From assembly GCF_014636295.1 (NCBI RefSeq), contig NZ_BMEC01000018.1:31788-95787 (forward strand): DNA of 64,000 nucleotides, read 5' to 3'. The translations under genes were made by a program, and so were the position numbers. Below the pieces are notes generated by a model. It made no database searches and had not been told where the DNA came from. It saw nothing but the letters and a program-made list of their open reading frames with translations. This DNA comes from Marivirga lumbricoides. Its GTDB lineage: Bacteria > Bacteroidota > Bacteroidia > Cytophagales > Cyclobacteriaceae. Positions 45,551-54,383 of the stretch are shown piece by piece. How positions within the stretch are numbered: position 1 is the first letter of the stretch; every line of letters begins with the position of its first letter.

Positions 45551-46039
45551 TTACTGGCAACAACCACCATCAGGAGTACATACATTGCCTGAAGAAGCTG
45601 TCATATCTGCCAGCTTCAGCTTGGGTTTGTTAACCTTTACTGAAGAAAGTCCGCACTGGTCTTTTGCCAAACAATCAGCTTGTTTAACTGTGAGAAGAAA
45701 TCTCTCATTGGAAAAGTTCAACCCATATTTCCCTATTGTCTGCATCTCATATTCAACTTCAACCTCTAGTTCATCGGATAAGCCCAATTTTTCCTCTGAA
45801 AAGATAATGATGTCGTATAGCTTCTTCACACTTAATCTATGGTCATAATCTTGTGCCTCTAAAAGTTGAAAATTGATGATTCTATCATTTCTTAGAGAGC
45901 CTCCACAATCAATGAATTTTTTGGTAATTAAGCCTATTTCGGTTATGTGGAAATGTTCTGGTACCGTTGTACCATCTGGTAACTCAAATATTACCTGCTT
46001 TAAATCACTCAATGCTGATTTTACTTCGGATAGGTTCAT
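45551..46039 (-). CDS. DUF6428 family protein of arsenic operon
   Basis: A 162-residue cytoplasmic protein matching the DUF6428 family, which I associate with Bacteroidota arsenic operons. It has PEHFHITEIGLITKKFIDCGG and FQLLEAQDYDHRLSVKKL. The C-terminus ends CTPDGGCCQ, with two adjacent cysteines and another three residues upstream, plus CLAKDQCG earlier, giving an obvious thiol site for arsenite. Function unknown; a chaperone or scavenger is possible. It is 10 bases upstream of arsC and 42 downstream of arsR. Confidence 0.8.
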   Translation of the reverse strand: MNLSEVKSALSDLKQVIFELPDGTTVPEHFHITEIGLITKKFIDCGGSLRNDRIINFQLLEAQDYDHRLSVKKLYDIIIFSEEKLGLSDELEVEVEYEMQTIGKYGLNFSNERFLLTVKQADCLAKDQCGLSSVKVNKPKLKLADMTASSGNVCTPDGGCCQ

Positions 46040-46081
46040 AATTTTAATTTTTTAATTTTTAAAAAAGCAGTTGTATCATTT

Positions 46082-46417
46082 TTAGCAACAGCTATTCCCT
46101 GAAGGGTTTTTATACATATCAAATAACTCATTCAAAAGCCTTTGCATCTCAGCCCATTTTTCAGGATTAATACAATAGCTCATTGATGCACCTTCAATTG
46201 TCCCTTTTATTATGCCAAGCGTCTTCAATTCTTTTAAATGCTGGCTGATAGTTGCCTGGGCTAAACCTAATTCATTTACTAAATGGCCATTAATACAAGC
46301 TTCAGCTTTCAGAAGGTATTGAATAATTGCTATTCTGGCAGGATGAGCAAAGGCTTTAGCAAGACTAGCCAAATCATTTTGTTCTTCAGTAAAAAGATTA
46401 GATTTAGTAATTCCCAT
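46082..46417 (-). CDS. arsR: ArsR-family metalloregulator
   Basis: A 111-residue winged-helix repressor. The DNA-binding helix region is LVNELGLAQATISQHLKELKTLGII. The classical ELCVCD metal site in helix alpha3 is absent (the region reads EACINGHLVNEL, one Cys). Instead the protein ends NPSGNSCC, so arsenite may be sensed by the C-terminal vicinal Cys pair with Cys41 or Cys82, an arrangement reminiscent of ArsR variants such as that of Acidithiobacillus ferrooxidans. It should repress its own operon until arsenite binds. First gene of arsR-DUF6428-arsC-arsB. Confidence 0.88.
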   Translation of the reverse strand: MGITKSNLFTEEQNDLASLAKAFAHPARIAIIQYLLKAEACINGHLVNELGLAQATISQHLKELKTLGIIKGTIEGASMSYCINPEKWAEMQRLLNELFDMYKNPSGNSCC

Positions 46418-46430
46418 TTTATGTAATTAT

Positions 46431-46463
46431 ATATTGCAATATTACGATAAACCAATACGATAA
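46431..46463 (-). promoter_or_regulatory. Putative ArsR operator
   Basis: Directly upstream (14 bases) of the arsR ATG are a perfect 12-base palindrome ATATTGCAATAT and two direct copies of TACGATAA 13 bases apart. The overall 20-base element recurs before the TonB-receptor gene. Confidence 0.55.
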
Positions 46464-46500
46464 CAAAATACTTATCAACATTTAGTTTAACTATAAATAA

Positions 46501-46526
46501 TATGGAATCTAAAATTAGATTCCATA
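46501..46526 (-). terminator. Hairpin ending the cbpA-cbpM transcript
   Basis: A 12-base inverted repeat (TATGGAATCTAA / TTAGATTCCATA, 2-base centre) followed on the minus strand by TTATTTA. It lies 61 bases after cbpM and before the arsR promoter, separating the two operons. Confidence 0.65.
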
Positions 46527-46586
46527 ATGGTTAATCATTTGATTTGTGTGTATTTGCCTAATACGCTCTTTTTAATAGTTTTAGTG

Positions 46587-46877
46587 CTATTCGTACAATT
46601 CCAGTCTTTTTCTCAAGCGAAGTATTTCTTCCTGAAGTGAATCAATTTTATTCACCAAACGATTAATTACCTCTATTCCCTGATGGTTAATCTCCAGATC
46701 ATTGTGCAACCTGACAAACTTCTCCAGAGCACTCAACTGAGAGTTAGGGATGCATTTTACCTGATCTACTATGGTAACTTCAATTAAATCAGATTCGCTT
46801 AAGGATACTATAAAGCTTTCAGATACTTCATGATATCGGCAAATTGTTTCAATAGATATATAATTCTCTGTTTCCAT
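46587..46877 (-). CDS. cbpM: Chaperone modulator CbpM
   Basis: A 96-residue MerR-like helix-turn-helix protein followed by a C-terminal coiled coil (NRLVNKIDSLQEEILRLRKR). ISIETICRYHEVSESFIVSL resembles the N-terminal CbpM fold. CbpM binds the J-domain of CbpA and inhibits it. Assignment rests on these features and the position 5 bases after cbpA in the same direction. Confidence 0.82.
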   Translation of the reverse strand: METENYISIETICRYHEVSESFIVSLSESDLIEVTIVDQVKCIPNSQLSALEKFVRLHNDLEINHQGIEVINRLVNKIDSLQEEILRLRKRLELYE

Positions 46878-46882
46878 AATTC

Positions 46883-47785
46883 TTAGTTTGATAAGTTGGC
46901 TAACTCTGTAAATAAGTCTTTTTGCTTCTGACCCAGATTTTCCGGTATTTTAACCTGGTAGGTAATGTATAAATCTCCGAATAGTCCCTCCTTCTTATAA
47001 AACGGGAAACCTTTTCCTTTCAAACGAACCTTCGTGCCTGGCTGTGTACCAGGCTTTACTTTCAGTTTCAGCTTTCCACTCATGCTATCCAAAACTATTT
47101 CCCCACCTAATACCGCAGTGTATAAATCTATTTCCTTTGTTGTGTACAGATCATTATCTACCCTTTTAAACTGTTGTGTATTACTTACAGCGAAAGTAAT
47201 ATACAAATCTCCTTTTGGCCCACCATTTATCCCTTCTCCTCCATAGCCTGACAATTTTATAGTTTGTCCATCAGCAATTCCTGCCGGAATAGTAATACGA
47301 ACATTTTTTCCATTAATAGTAAAAGTCTGCTTATGGGTTTTATACGCTTCAAAAAGACTCAGTTGAATTTCACTGTTGTAATCCCGCCCTTTAAATTTTA
47401 CCGGCCTACTACCTGTAGCTTGTCCGGCAAATCCTCCAAACATAGATTCAAAGAAGTCAGAAAAACTACCTCCTTCAAAGCCTCCTGAAAATGATTGACT
47501 TCCTTCCGCATAAGTATTTTGTTGCTGCTGAGCTTTTCTATACTTCTCATATTCTTCCCCGTGCTCCCAATCCTTTCCATACTTATCATACTTTTCCCTC
47601 TTCTCAGGATCACTTAAAACTGCATTTGCTTCATTTAATTGCTGAAACTTCCTTTGCGCATCTTTATCATTAGGATTTACATCAGGATGATACTTTCTGG
47701 CCAGCTTACGGTAGGCCTTTTTAATATCACTTGTGGAAGCATTTTTACTTACTTCCAGCACTTTATAATAATCAATAAATTCCAT
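46883..47785 (-). CDS. cbpA: CbpA-type DnaJ co-chaperone
   Basis: A 300-residue J-protein. The J-domain (1-70) has the HPD triad at 33-35 ([10 protein letters not shown]). A Gly/Phe-rich linker (about 90-125, [18 protein letters not shown]) is followed by the two C-terminal substrate-binding barrels (about 130-290, [38 protein letters not shown]). The cysteine-rich zinc finger of DnaJ is absent, so it is a class B (CbpA) protein. It stimulates DnaK. Confidence 0.93.
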   Translation of the reverse strand: MEFIDYYKVLEVSKNASTSDIKKAYRKLARKYHPDVNPNDKDAQRKFQQLNEANAVLSDPEKREKYDKYGKDWEHGEEYEKYRKAQQQQNTYAEGSQSFSGGFEGGSFSDFFESMFGGFAGQATGSRPVKFKGRDYNSEIQLSLFEAYKTHKQTFTINGKNVRITIPAGIADGQTIKLSGYGGEGINGGPKGDLYITFAVSNTQQFKRVDNDLYTTKEIDLYTAVLGGEIVLDSMSGKLKLKVKPGTQPGTKVRLKGKGFPFYKKEGLFGDLYITYQVKIPENLGQKQKDLFTELANLSN

Positions 47786-48175
47786 AGAATTAGAAGAGAA
47801 AATTAATTGTTAAACCTTAATACATTTCAGAATAAAACTTCCTTATCCAACCTTTTTACATGCTCTCCAGAGGATTTTGATCTACCTTAAATGTGTTACT
47901 TGCTATATGAATATTTACGAATTTGATCTTGCTGATGTTTATAATTTTTATTGATGTGGACAAAAGAAAAAATATTTAATTCATAAGTAAATGGAGTTGA
48001 AAATATAGCTAAATAACTGTAATTATATGTTTTACCAGTAAGGGATATGCAATAAGACCAATTGACATTTTAACTTTTCATATAATTATTGCACAATTCA
48101 ACATACTTTCCTCAAAAACATTATACTGCGTTACTAATTTTCGTAACTTTGGGGGTTTAACAAATTATTATCAAC
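47786..48175. other. Divergent intergenic region cbpA/glmM
   Basis: 390 bases without an ORF; holds the promoters of cbpA (left) and glmM (right). No RNA structure or repeat seen. Confidence 0.6.
48144..48151 (+). promoter_or_regulatory. glmM: Candidate -7 box of glmM
   Basis: TAACTTTG fits TAnnTTTG exactly, 24 bases before the GTG start; no -33 element of good fit. Confidence 0.5.
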
Positions 48176-49567
48176 GTGACCTTAATTAAATCAATTTCAG
48201 GCATCAGAGGAACCATCGGCGGTAAAGCCGGAGATGCATTGACTCCAATTGATATCGTAAAGTTTGCCGGGGCTTATGCCGCCTGGATTAAGAGCAAATC
48301 TGATAACAATAAAATAGTGATAGGAAGGGACGCGCGCGCTTCGGGCGAGGTTGTTTCTAAATTGGTAGCAGGTACACTCCAAAGTATGGGTATGCATGTT
48401 GTGGATTTAGGCCTATCAACTACACCTACAGTTGAGCTTGCCGTGGTTCTAGAAAAAGCAGGTGGAGGTATCATTCTAACAGCAAGCCATAATCCGGCTC
48501 AGTGGAATGCACTAAAACTACTTAATGATAAAGGTGAATTTATTTCTGATGCTGATGGAAAGGAATTGTTGGAATTAGCAGAATCAGGAAAATATAGCTT
48601 TAGCGAAGTTAAAAAGCTAGGCAAATACACCACTCAAGACCATTACATCCAAAAACATATAGATATGATATTGGATTTAGAACTTGTAGACATTCCGGCT
48701 ATCAGAGAAAGGAAATTTAAAGTGGTGGTAGATGCTGTTAACAGTACTGGAGGCATCGCTATTCCTAAGCTTCTGAAAGCTTTAGGTGTAGCTGAAGTAA
48801 GAGAATTGTACTGTTATCCTGATGGAAATTTCCCTCACAACCCAGAGCCATTGCCAGAAAACATTACTCAAATATGCAATGAGTTGGCCAATGGCCATTA
48901 TGATTTAGGCTTTGTGCTTGATCCTGATGTAGACAGGCTAGCGATTGTAACGGAAGACGGAACTCCATTTGGGGAAGAGTATACTTTAGTGGCAATTGCA
49001 GATTATGTATTAAGTAAAACTCCTGGCAATACTGTTTCTAACCTATCCAGTACACGTGCCTTAAGAGACATTACTGAGAAACATGGCAATGTATATGCTG
49101 CCTCTGCAGTGGGCGAGGTAAATGTTGTTGCTAAAATGAAAGAAACCAATGCAATTATCGGAGGGGAAGGAAATGGAGGAATAATCTATCCTGCCAGCCA
49201 TTATGGTAGAGATGCCTTAGTAGGTATAGCTTTGTTTTTAACACATTTAGCAAAAAGTGGTAAATCCTGCTCTCATTTAAGAGCAACTTATCCTAATTAC
49301 CATATATCCAAGAATAAAATTGAGTTAAGTCATGATATTAACGTAGATGCTATTCTAACCGGAATTCAGGAGAAGTACAAAAACCAGCCTATAAACACCA
49401 TTGATGGCGTGAAGGTGGAGTTTGATAGTGAGTGGGTCCACTTAAGAAAATCTAACACAGAACCTATTATCAGGATTTACTCTGAGGCAGATTCAGAATC
49501 TAAAGCAGAGCACCTGGCACAGAAAATGATCTCCGATATCAAGGAAATAATTAATCATAAAGAATAA
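48176..49567 (+). CDS. glmM: Phosphoglucosamine mutase
   Basis: A 463-residue alpha-D-phosphohexomutase producing glucosamine-1-phosphate for peptidoglycan and LPS. Active-site Ser104 is in LTASHNPAQWNALK; the metal loop is DPDVDRLAIV; the sugar loop GGEGNGGIIYP and the phosphate loop RKSNTEPIIRIYSE complete the set. Family members with these features can also act on phosphomannose or glucose, so exact substrate is less certain. Starts at GTG; followed after 17 bases by the cysteine desulfurase gene. Confidence 0.9.
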   Translation: MTLIKSISGIRGTIGGKAGDALTPIDIVKFAGAYAAWIKSKSDNNKIVIGRDARASGEVVSKLVAGTLQSMGMHVVDLGLSTTPTVELAVVLEKAGGGIILTASHNPAQWNALKLLNDKGEFISDADGKELLELAESGKYSFSEVKKLGKYTTQDHYIQKHIDMILDLELVDIPAIRERKFKVVVDAVNSTGGIAIPKLLKALGVAEVRELYCYPDGNFPHNPEPLPENITQICNELANGHYDLGFVLDPDVDRLAIVTEDGTPFGEEYTLVAIADYVLSKTPGNTVSNLSSTRALRDITEKHGNVYAASAVGEVNVVAKMKETNAIIGGEGNGGIIYPASHYGRDALVGIALFLTHLAKSGKSCSHLRATYPNYHISKNKIELSHDINVDAILTGIQEKYKNQPINTIDGVKVEFDSEWVHLRKSNTEPIIRIYSEADSESKAEHLAQKMISDIKEIINHKE

Positions 49568-49584
49568 ATTAAAAAGTTATCAGC

Positions 49585-50736
49585 ATGGAACGTATCTATC
49601 TGGACAATGCAGCTACCACTCGTTTAGACCCTGAAGTTTTGGAGGCAATGCAGCCTTTTATGCTCAACCACTTCGGAAACCCTTCATCCATCCACGGGCA
49701 TGGACGTGATGTGCGATCTGCAATTGAAAAGTCGAGAAGAACTATTGCTGAATTACTAAATACCTCTCCTTCTGAAATTTTCTTCACATCAGGGGGAACA
49801 GAAGCCGATAACACTGCTTTAAGATGTAGCATAGAACAAAAGAATATTAAGAAAGTGCTCACTTCAAAAATAGAGCATCATGCAGTGCTACATACTTTAC
49901 AGCATTTAGAGAAGCAGGGAAGTATTCAATTGGAATATGTTCCGTTAGATGAAAAAGGGAGTGTAAAAGTTGAGGCAATTGAAGCCTGGCTTAAGCAAAA
50001 CCCCGAGAGTCTTGTCTCCTTGATGCATGGAAACAATGAGATAGGTAACCTGCTTGATATTGAAGAAGTGAGTTGGCTTTGTAAACAGTATGGAGCAGTC
50101 TTTCATTCGGATACGGTGCAAACTATGGGGCATTATGTTCATAATTTGCAAGAAATAAAAGCACAACACATAGTTGGTGCGGCTCATAAATTTCATGGGC
50201 CAAAAGGCGTAGGGTTCCTGTATATTAATGCTGAGCATAGCATCCATCCGTTTATACATGGAGGGGCACAGGAGAGAAACATGCGTGGAGGAACTGAAAA
50301 TGTGTACGGCATAATAGGATTAGCTAAAGCATTGGAAATTGCTTATCGGGACATGGAAGAACATCATAACTATATTCAGGGCCTGAAAGACAGAATGATT
50401 AAAGGCTTAAAAGCTAAAATTGAAGGTGTTAATTTTAACGGCTTAAGTGCTGAAGCTGATAAAAGTTTGTATACAGTGCTGAATGTATGCCTTCCTACTA
50501 CTGATATGAGCGAAATGCTTTTATTCAACTTGGATATTAAAGGCATTTCTGCCAGCGGAGGTTCTGCTTGTAGCAGTGGTAGCAACGTTGGCTCTCATGT
50601 AATTGCAGAAATGGTTCGTGATATGAACAGGCCTAATGTGAGATTCTCTTTTAGCAAGTATAATACTCCTCAGGATATTGACGCTGCAGTAAACACTTTA
50701 GCAGAAATATATGAAAAACATCCGGCATTAAAATAA
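49585..50736 (+). CDS. Cysteine desulfurase (NifS/IscS family)
   Basis: A 383-residue PLP enzyme releasing sulfur from cysteine for Fe-S clusters or tRNA thiolation. The PLP lysine is in VGAAHKFHGPKGVGFLY; the aminotransferase fold opens YLDNAATTRLDPEVLEAM, and SGGTEADNTAL binds the cofactor phosphate. The sulfur-carrying Cys is in SGGSACSSGSNVGSH, the group I (NifS/IscS) loop. No iscU or other Isc gene is adjacent, so the dedicated partner is unclear. Likely in a unit with glmM. Confidence 0.9.
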   Translation: MERIYLDNAATTRLDPEVLEAMQPFMLNHFGNPSSIHGHGRDVRSAIEKSRRTIAELLNTSPSEIFFTSGGTEADNTALRCSIEQKNIKKVLTSKIEHHAVLHTLQHLEKQGSIQLEYVPLDEKGSVKVEAIEAWLKQNPESLVSLMHGNNEIGNLLDIEEVSWLCKQYGAVFHSDTVQTMGHYVHNLQEIKAQHIVGAAHKFHGPKGVGFLYINAEHSIHPFIHGGAQERNMRGGTENVYGIIGLAKALEIAYRDMEEHHNYIQGLKDRMIKGLKAKIEGVNFNGLSAEADKSLYTVLNVCLPTTDMSEMLLFNLDIKGISASGGSACSSGSNVGSHVIAEMVRDMNRPNVRFSFSKYNTPQDIDAAVNTLAEIYEKHPALK

Positions 50737-50744
50737 TGCCGGAT
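50720..50744. terminator. Hairpin spanning the desulfurase stop codon
   Basis: An 11-bp stem around ATCCGGCATT / AATGCCGGAT with a 3-base loop overlaps the stop codon of the desulfurase gene. T5 follows on the minus strand, so it also serves the convergent stress-protein gene. Confidence 0.7.
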
Positions 50745-50751
50745 ACAGGTT

Positions 50752-51663
50752 TTAAATATTTAAAAGCGCTTTAAAGAAGCCCATATTTTCTTCTTTTTCC
50801 TTTATAACCATTAAAGGAATATCAGCATCATAATTAATTACTTTCTCTGTAACACTACCCAGCAATATAGAAGCCAACCCGGTTCTTCCCTTAGAGCCCA
50901 TGATAATTAAGTCTGCATTTTTACTTTTTGCGTAATTAAAAATAGTATCAGCAGGAGAATCATCGTCATTTATAAAATCGCAAGTGATTTGACTCTCAAA
51001 ATTATTTTTACTTAGAAAATCCTCAAAGTCTTTCTCGGCATGTCCCTTCATAATTTCTGCAAATTCCTCTCTACTTTTTCCTGTCTTATGAAATCCTAAA
51101 GGCACTTTATAGGTATTTAATGCTTTCAATTCAGCTCCTGTTTTTTGAGTTAAACTAATAGCCTCATCCATCGCCAACTTTGAGTGCTTGGAGAAATCAA
51201 GAGGTACTACCACTGTTTTCAATTGCTGAGATACAGTGTCGGGCACCAATAAAACAGAAGAATGAGCTACCTTAGTTACTTTTTGAGGCAAAACACCGGA
51301 ACCTTTGAGGTTTCTCTTCCTACCCATCACTATCATATCAACATTCTTAATATCTATCCATTTAAGCAACTGATCTGTGGGGTTTCCTTCTTTTAGCTCA
51401 ACAACCTTCTCGCATGAATATCCACTTTTCCACTGCTCTTCTATGTTCCCTTCTATGACATTCTGAATAGACTCATCTGTTGGAGCCAATAAATCAGGAT
51501 AAGTAGTTTTAACTTCTTCTGGTAATTCAAAAGAATTAGCCACGTGAAAGAAATATACTTTTTCAGTCTGAAAATGCTCAGCCATTATTGAAGTATATTG
51601 GATTAGGATGTCATCCATTTCCGTCAGATCCAAAGCAACAAGAAGTCTTTCTAATTTGTACAT
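50752..51663 (-). CDS. Tandem universal stress protein (UspA family)
   Basis: A 303-residue cytoplasmic protein of two UspA domains (about 1-142 and 148-295). Each has the alpha/beta fold (LLVALDLTEMDDILIQY; TVVVPLDFSKHSKLAMDEA) and an ATP-loop-like end: the first has MGRKRNLKGSGVLPQ with degenerate spacing, the second MGSKGRTGLASILLGSVTEKV, a canonical G-x2-G-x9-G(S/T). Only the second probably binds ATP. Encoded 36 bases downstream of the M1 peptidase gene. Confidence 0.92.
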   Translation of the reverse strand: MYKLERLLVALDLTEMDDILIQYTSIMAEHFQTEKVYFFHVANSFELPEEVKTTYPDLLAPTDESIQNVIEGNIEEQWKSGYSCEKVVELKEGNPTDQLLKWIDIKNVDMIVMGRKRNLKGSGVLPQKVTKVAHSSVLLVPDTVSQQLKTVVVPLDFSKHSKLAMDEAISLTQKTGAELKALNTYKVPLGFHKTGKSREEFAEIMKGHAEKDFEDFLSKNNFESQITCDFINDDDSPADTIFNYAKSKNADLIIMGSKGRTGLASILLGSVTEKVINYDADIPLMVIKEKEENMGFFKALLNI

Positions 51664-51699
51664 ATTATTTTCCGCTTATTTTGTTAATTAGTTATGCCT

Positions 51700-53595
51700 T
51701 TAATTGGGCTCGTAATTTAATAATTTATCTAACGAATTATAACTTACAAAGTGGTAGTTTGGCCTGGCTCTTCTGTAAATTCGTAAAGCCATTGCCTTTC
51801 CTTGTTCTGTTTTTACCATCTCAGTATATAAAGGCATCAAAAATTTTCTCCTCCCTGTTTCTACAAGAAAAGCTTCCATTTGGCTGTATGCTTTGCTGTA
51901 ATTGTTTTTAATAGAAAGTAAAAACCATTCTGCTAAAATTTCTGAATTGCCAGAATTCGTGAAATCCATTTCCACATCAAGCTTCTCCATTATTTGATTG
52001 TCTATTGAATCGGGCAGTTGTTGTAGAAAATGCAACCATTCATGTGTACTCCATTTATATTGGTTTAAAGAATCTTCCAATTCATTTTTCAACCATTTAT
52101 CTAATATGCCATTAACATTTGCAAATTTAGTTGAAGTGGGTGGGGTAAAGCTTTCAGGTAACCCCTCTTCATAAATCCATGAGGAGAGCATTCCTTCAGG
52201 AACCTGCAAATTATATTTACCAAAAAGATATTGCTCAACATACAAAACAAAAGCCTTAGTATTCATACTTTGGAAGGCATGGCTCTGAAAATATTGCTTC
52301 AAAAATGCATCGAACTTATCTCTGCCAGCCATTTTTTCCAAAGTTTTCAGGAAAAAGAAACCCTTATCGTAAGCAATGGCGGTCATCCCATCATCAGGAT
52401 TTCTATTCTGGAGATTAAGCTTTAAGTGGGTGTCTTTCGTATTTCCTTCTTTCTTCATTGAAGCAATATCTGCTAGTACATCCCTGTAAGAAATAAGTGC
52501 CAGCATATCAGCATACTCTTTACCATATATTTCTTCCATAATCCTATTTTCAAAATACACAGTAAAGCCCTCATTGAGCCAAAAATCCTCCCAGGTAGCA
52601 TTAGTTACTAAGTTGCCGGACCAGCTATGCGCCAGTTCATGCGCAATTAATGAGGTAAGGGATCGGTCTCCTGCTAAAATAGTAGGCGTTGCAAAAGTAA
52701 GCCTGGGGTTTTCCATTCCACCAAAAGGAAAACTTGGCGGAAGCATTAAAACATCAAATCTTTCCCATCTATACTCACCGTAGAGTGTTTCAGCTGTTTG
52801 AAGCATCTCATCCATTTCAGCCAGCTCATATTTGGCTTTCTCAATAGTTGCAGGCTCTGCATAAACACCGGTTCTTTCACCTATCGCCTCAAAAGTAAGG
52901 TCACCTACAGCTAAAGCCATCAGATAGGCAGGGATGGGCTGCTTCATTTCAAACTTATAGTTGCCAGTTGTATCCACTTTTTGTGGGTTTTCCGCACTCA
53001 TTAAGGCCATAAATCCTTCAGGCACTTTTACACTGGCATTATAGGTAAATCGAATACCTGGAGAGTCCTGAATGGGAATCCAGGACCTACATAAAATGGC
53101 TTGAGACTGCGTAAATAAGAATGGTGATACTTTGCCTGCTGTCTGCCCGGGACTTAACCACTGCAAAGCTTCAGCTGACGGACTGGTATTGTAAATTATA
53201 CTAACAGATTTTATGTTACTGTTAATGGGTACATGTAAAGGCTTTCCTAAAATTTTATCTGTTTTCCCAAAAAAATAATCAGTAGATTTTATTGAATCAT
53301 TCAGGAAAACTTCGCTTACAGAAAGGTTTTTAGTATCAAAAATTATTTCATTGGCATTTTGTGCGGCCTGAATAAGGTAGCTGGCTTTAGCATTTAAAGA
53401 TTTATTTTCAAATGAAACCTCTGCTTCCCAGTTAAGATGTGATATTTTAGCTGTAGAAGGTTTTGCAAATGAATGCTGATCGTTTACTATAAGGTTAATA
53501 TTTTCAACTCTGTTTTCTTCCGAAGATTTATTCATTTGGCACCTGCTAAAGAGTAATACAATTAAAAAAACAAATAGGTTTAATCCCGTTTTCAA
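51700..53595 (-). CDS. M1 family metallopeptidase lipoprotein
   Basis: A 631-residue gluzincin aminopeptidase of the leukotriene A4 hydrolase branch. The lipobox LFSRC (Cys19) anchors it to a membrane. The zinc site is HELAHSW (H319, E320, H323) with the third ligand E342 in FWLNEGF; FGGMENP is the exopeptidase substrate motif near 293. TTG start gives MKTGLNLF as signal start; no better ATG fits. Likely digests peptides at the outer surface or periplasm. Followed by the UspA gene. Confidence 0.92.
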   Translation of the reverse strand: MKTGLNLFVFLIVLLFSRCQMNKSSEENRVENINLIVNDQHSFAKPSTAKISHLNWEAEVSFENKSLNAKASYLIQAAQNANEIIFDTKNLSVSEVFLNDSIKSTDYFFGKTDKILGKPLHVPINSNIKSVSIIYNTSPSAEALQWLSPGQTAGKVSPFLFTQSQAILCRSWIPIQDSPGIRFTYNASVKVPEGFMALMSAENPQKVDTTGNYKFEMKQPIPAYLMALAVGDLTFEAIGERTGVYAEPATIEKAKYELAEMDEMLQTAETLYGEYRWERFDVLMLPPSFPFGGMENPRLTFATPTILAGDRSLTSLIAHELAHSWSGNLVTNATWEDFWLNEGFTVYFENRIMEEIYGKEYADMLALISYRDVLADIASMKKEGNTKDTHLKLNLQNRNPDDGMTAIAYDKGFFFLKTLEKMAGRDKFDAFLKQYFQSHAFQSMNTKAFVLYVEQYLFGKYNLQVPEGMLSSWIYEEGLPESFTPPTSTKFANVNGILDKWLKNELEDSLNQYKWSTHEWLHFLQQLPDSIDNQIMEKLDVEMDFTNSGNSEILAEWFLLSIKNNYSKAYSQMEAFLVETGRRKFLMPLYTEMVKTEQGKAMALRIYRRARPNYHFVSYNSLDKLLNYEPN

Positions 53596-53763
53596 AATTT
53601 ATGGATGTTTAATTAAATTATTAACTAATTTTAAATGGATAAAGATACAATCAATCAGTTTTAAACTCCTAAGTATGAGTTTAAAAATATTATATTGACC
53701 ATTTATCGAAAATATAAACATCCTTATTGCGCATAACGTTATTTGTTATCATATTTGATTCTT

Positions 53764-54138
53764 ATGTTTAGAATGTCAGGAACACATCAGCGGCCTACAG
53801 TTGTCATCGACATTGAAAAAGGCTTTTTCGAACTATCGGGGTCATCTATACCGGAAAACCCGATGGAGATTTTTACGCCAATTTTCGATCACCTCAATAA
53901 ATATTTAGATGATCCTCAGCCTCTTACTGAACTTAATTTTAGATTAGATTACTTCAACACAAGCACTTCCAAACTAATGCTTGATATGATTCATAAGATG
54001 GAGATTCTAACAGAAAGAGATGGACATGAAGTAAACATAAGATGGTTTTACAGAGAAAACGATGATGATATGATGGAAATCGGTGAAGACTTTGCCAACT
54101 TGTGTCGTTTACCAATTGAGATTATCCCTTACAATTAA
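53764..54138 (+). CDS. SiaC-like regulatory phosphoprotein (DUF1987)
   Basis: From the ATG at 53764 the product is 124 residues; the frame extends to a TTG at 53743. It matches DUF1987, whose Pseudomonas member SiaC is switched by phosphorylation of a Thr in the strand-helix turn and controls a diguanylate cyclase with SiaA/B/D. The candidate site here is in LDYFNTSTSKLML (T66-S69), and IRWFYRENDDDMMEIGEDF is conserved. No sia kinase, phosphatase or cyclase is adjacent. Convergent with the giant gene. Confidence 0.8.
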   Translation: MFRMSGTHQRPTVVIDIEKGFFELSGSSIPENPMEIFTPIFDHLNKYLDDPQPLTELNFRLDYFNTSTSKLMLDMIHKMEILTERDGHEVNIRWFYRENDDDMMEIGEDFANLCRLPIEIIPYN

Positions 54139-54327
54139 TTTTTCTTTGCAAATAGTTGATATCCCATAGATTCTGCTAATGTGTCTCATTGCTGCAGTTA
54201 CCATTCGTTAGCAAAATAATTTTTGGTAGTTTTATAAATCCCTGTTGCATACCTCATTTTAACATCAACCTAAATTCCTATTACATTTAGAATCAGTCAG
54301 CCACTATTGCTCTAAAATAGTATGCAT

Positions 54328-54360
54328 AAAAAAAGCAACAGACAAATTGCCTGTTGCTTT
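54328..54360 (-). terminator. Terminator of the giant exported-protein gene
   Basis: A 10-bp stem (AAAGCAACAG / CTGTTGCTTT) with a 9-base loop, with seven T in a row from the stem end on the minus strand, 24 bases past the stop codon. Confidence 0.8.
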
Positions 54361-54383
54361 CTGATTTAAAATTAAATATTTAT

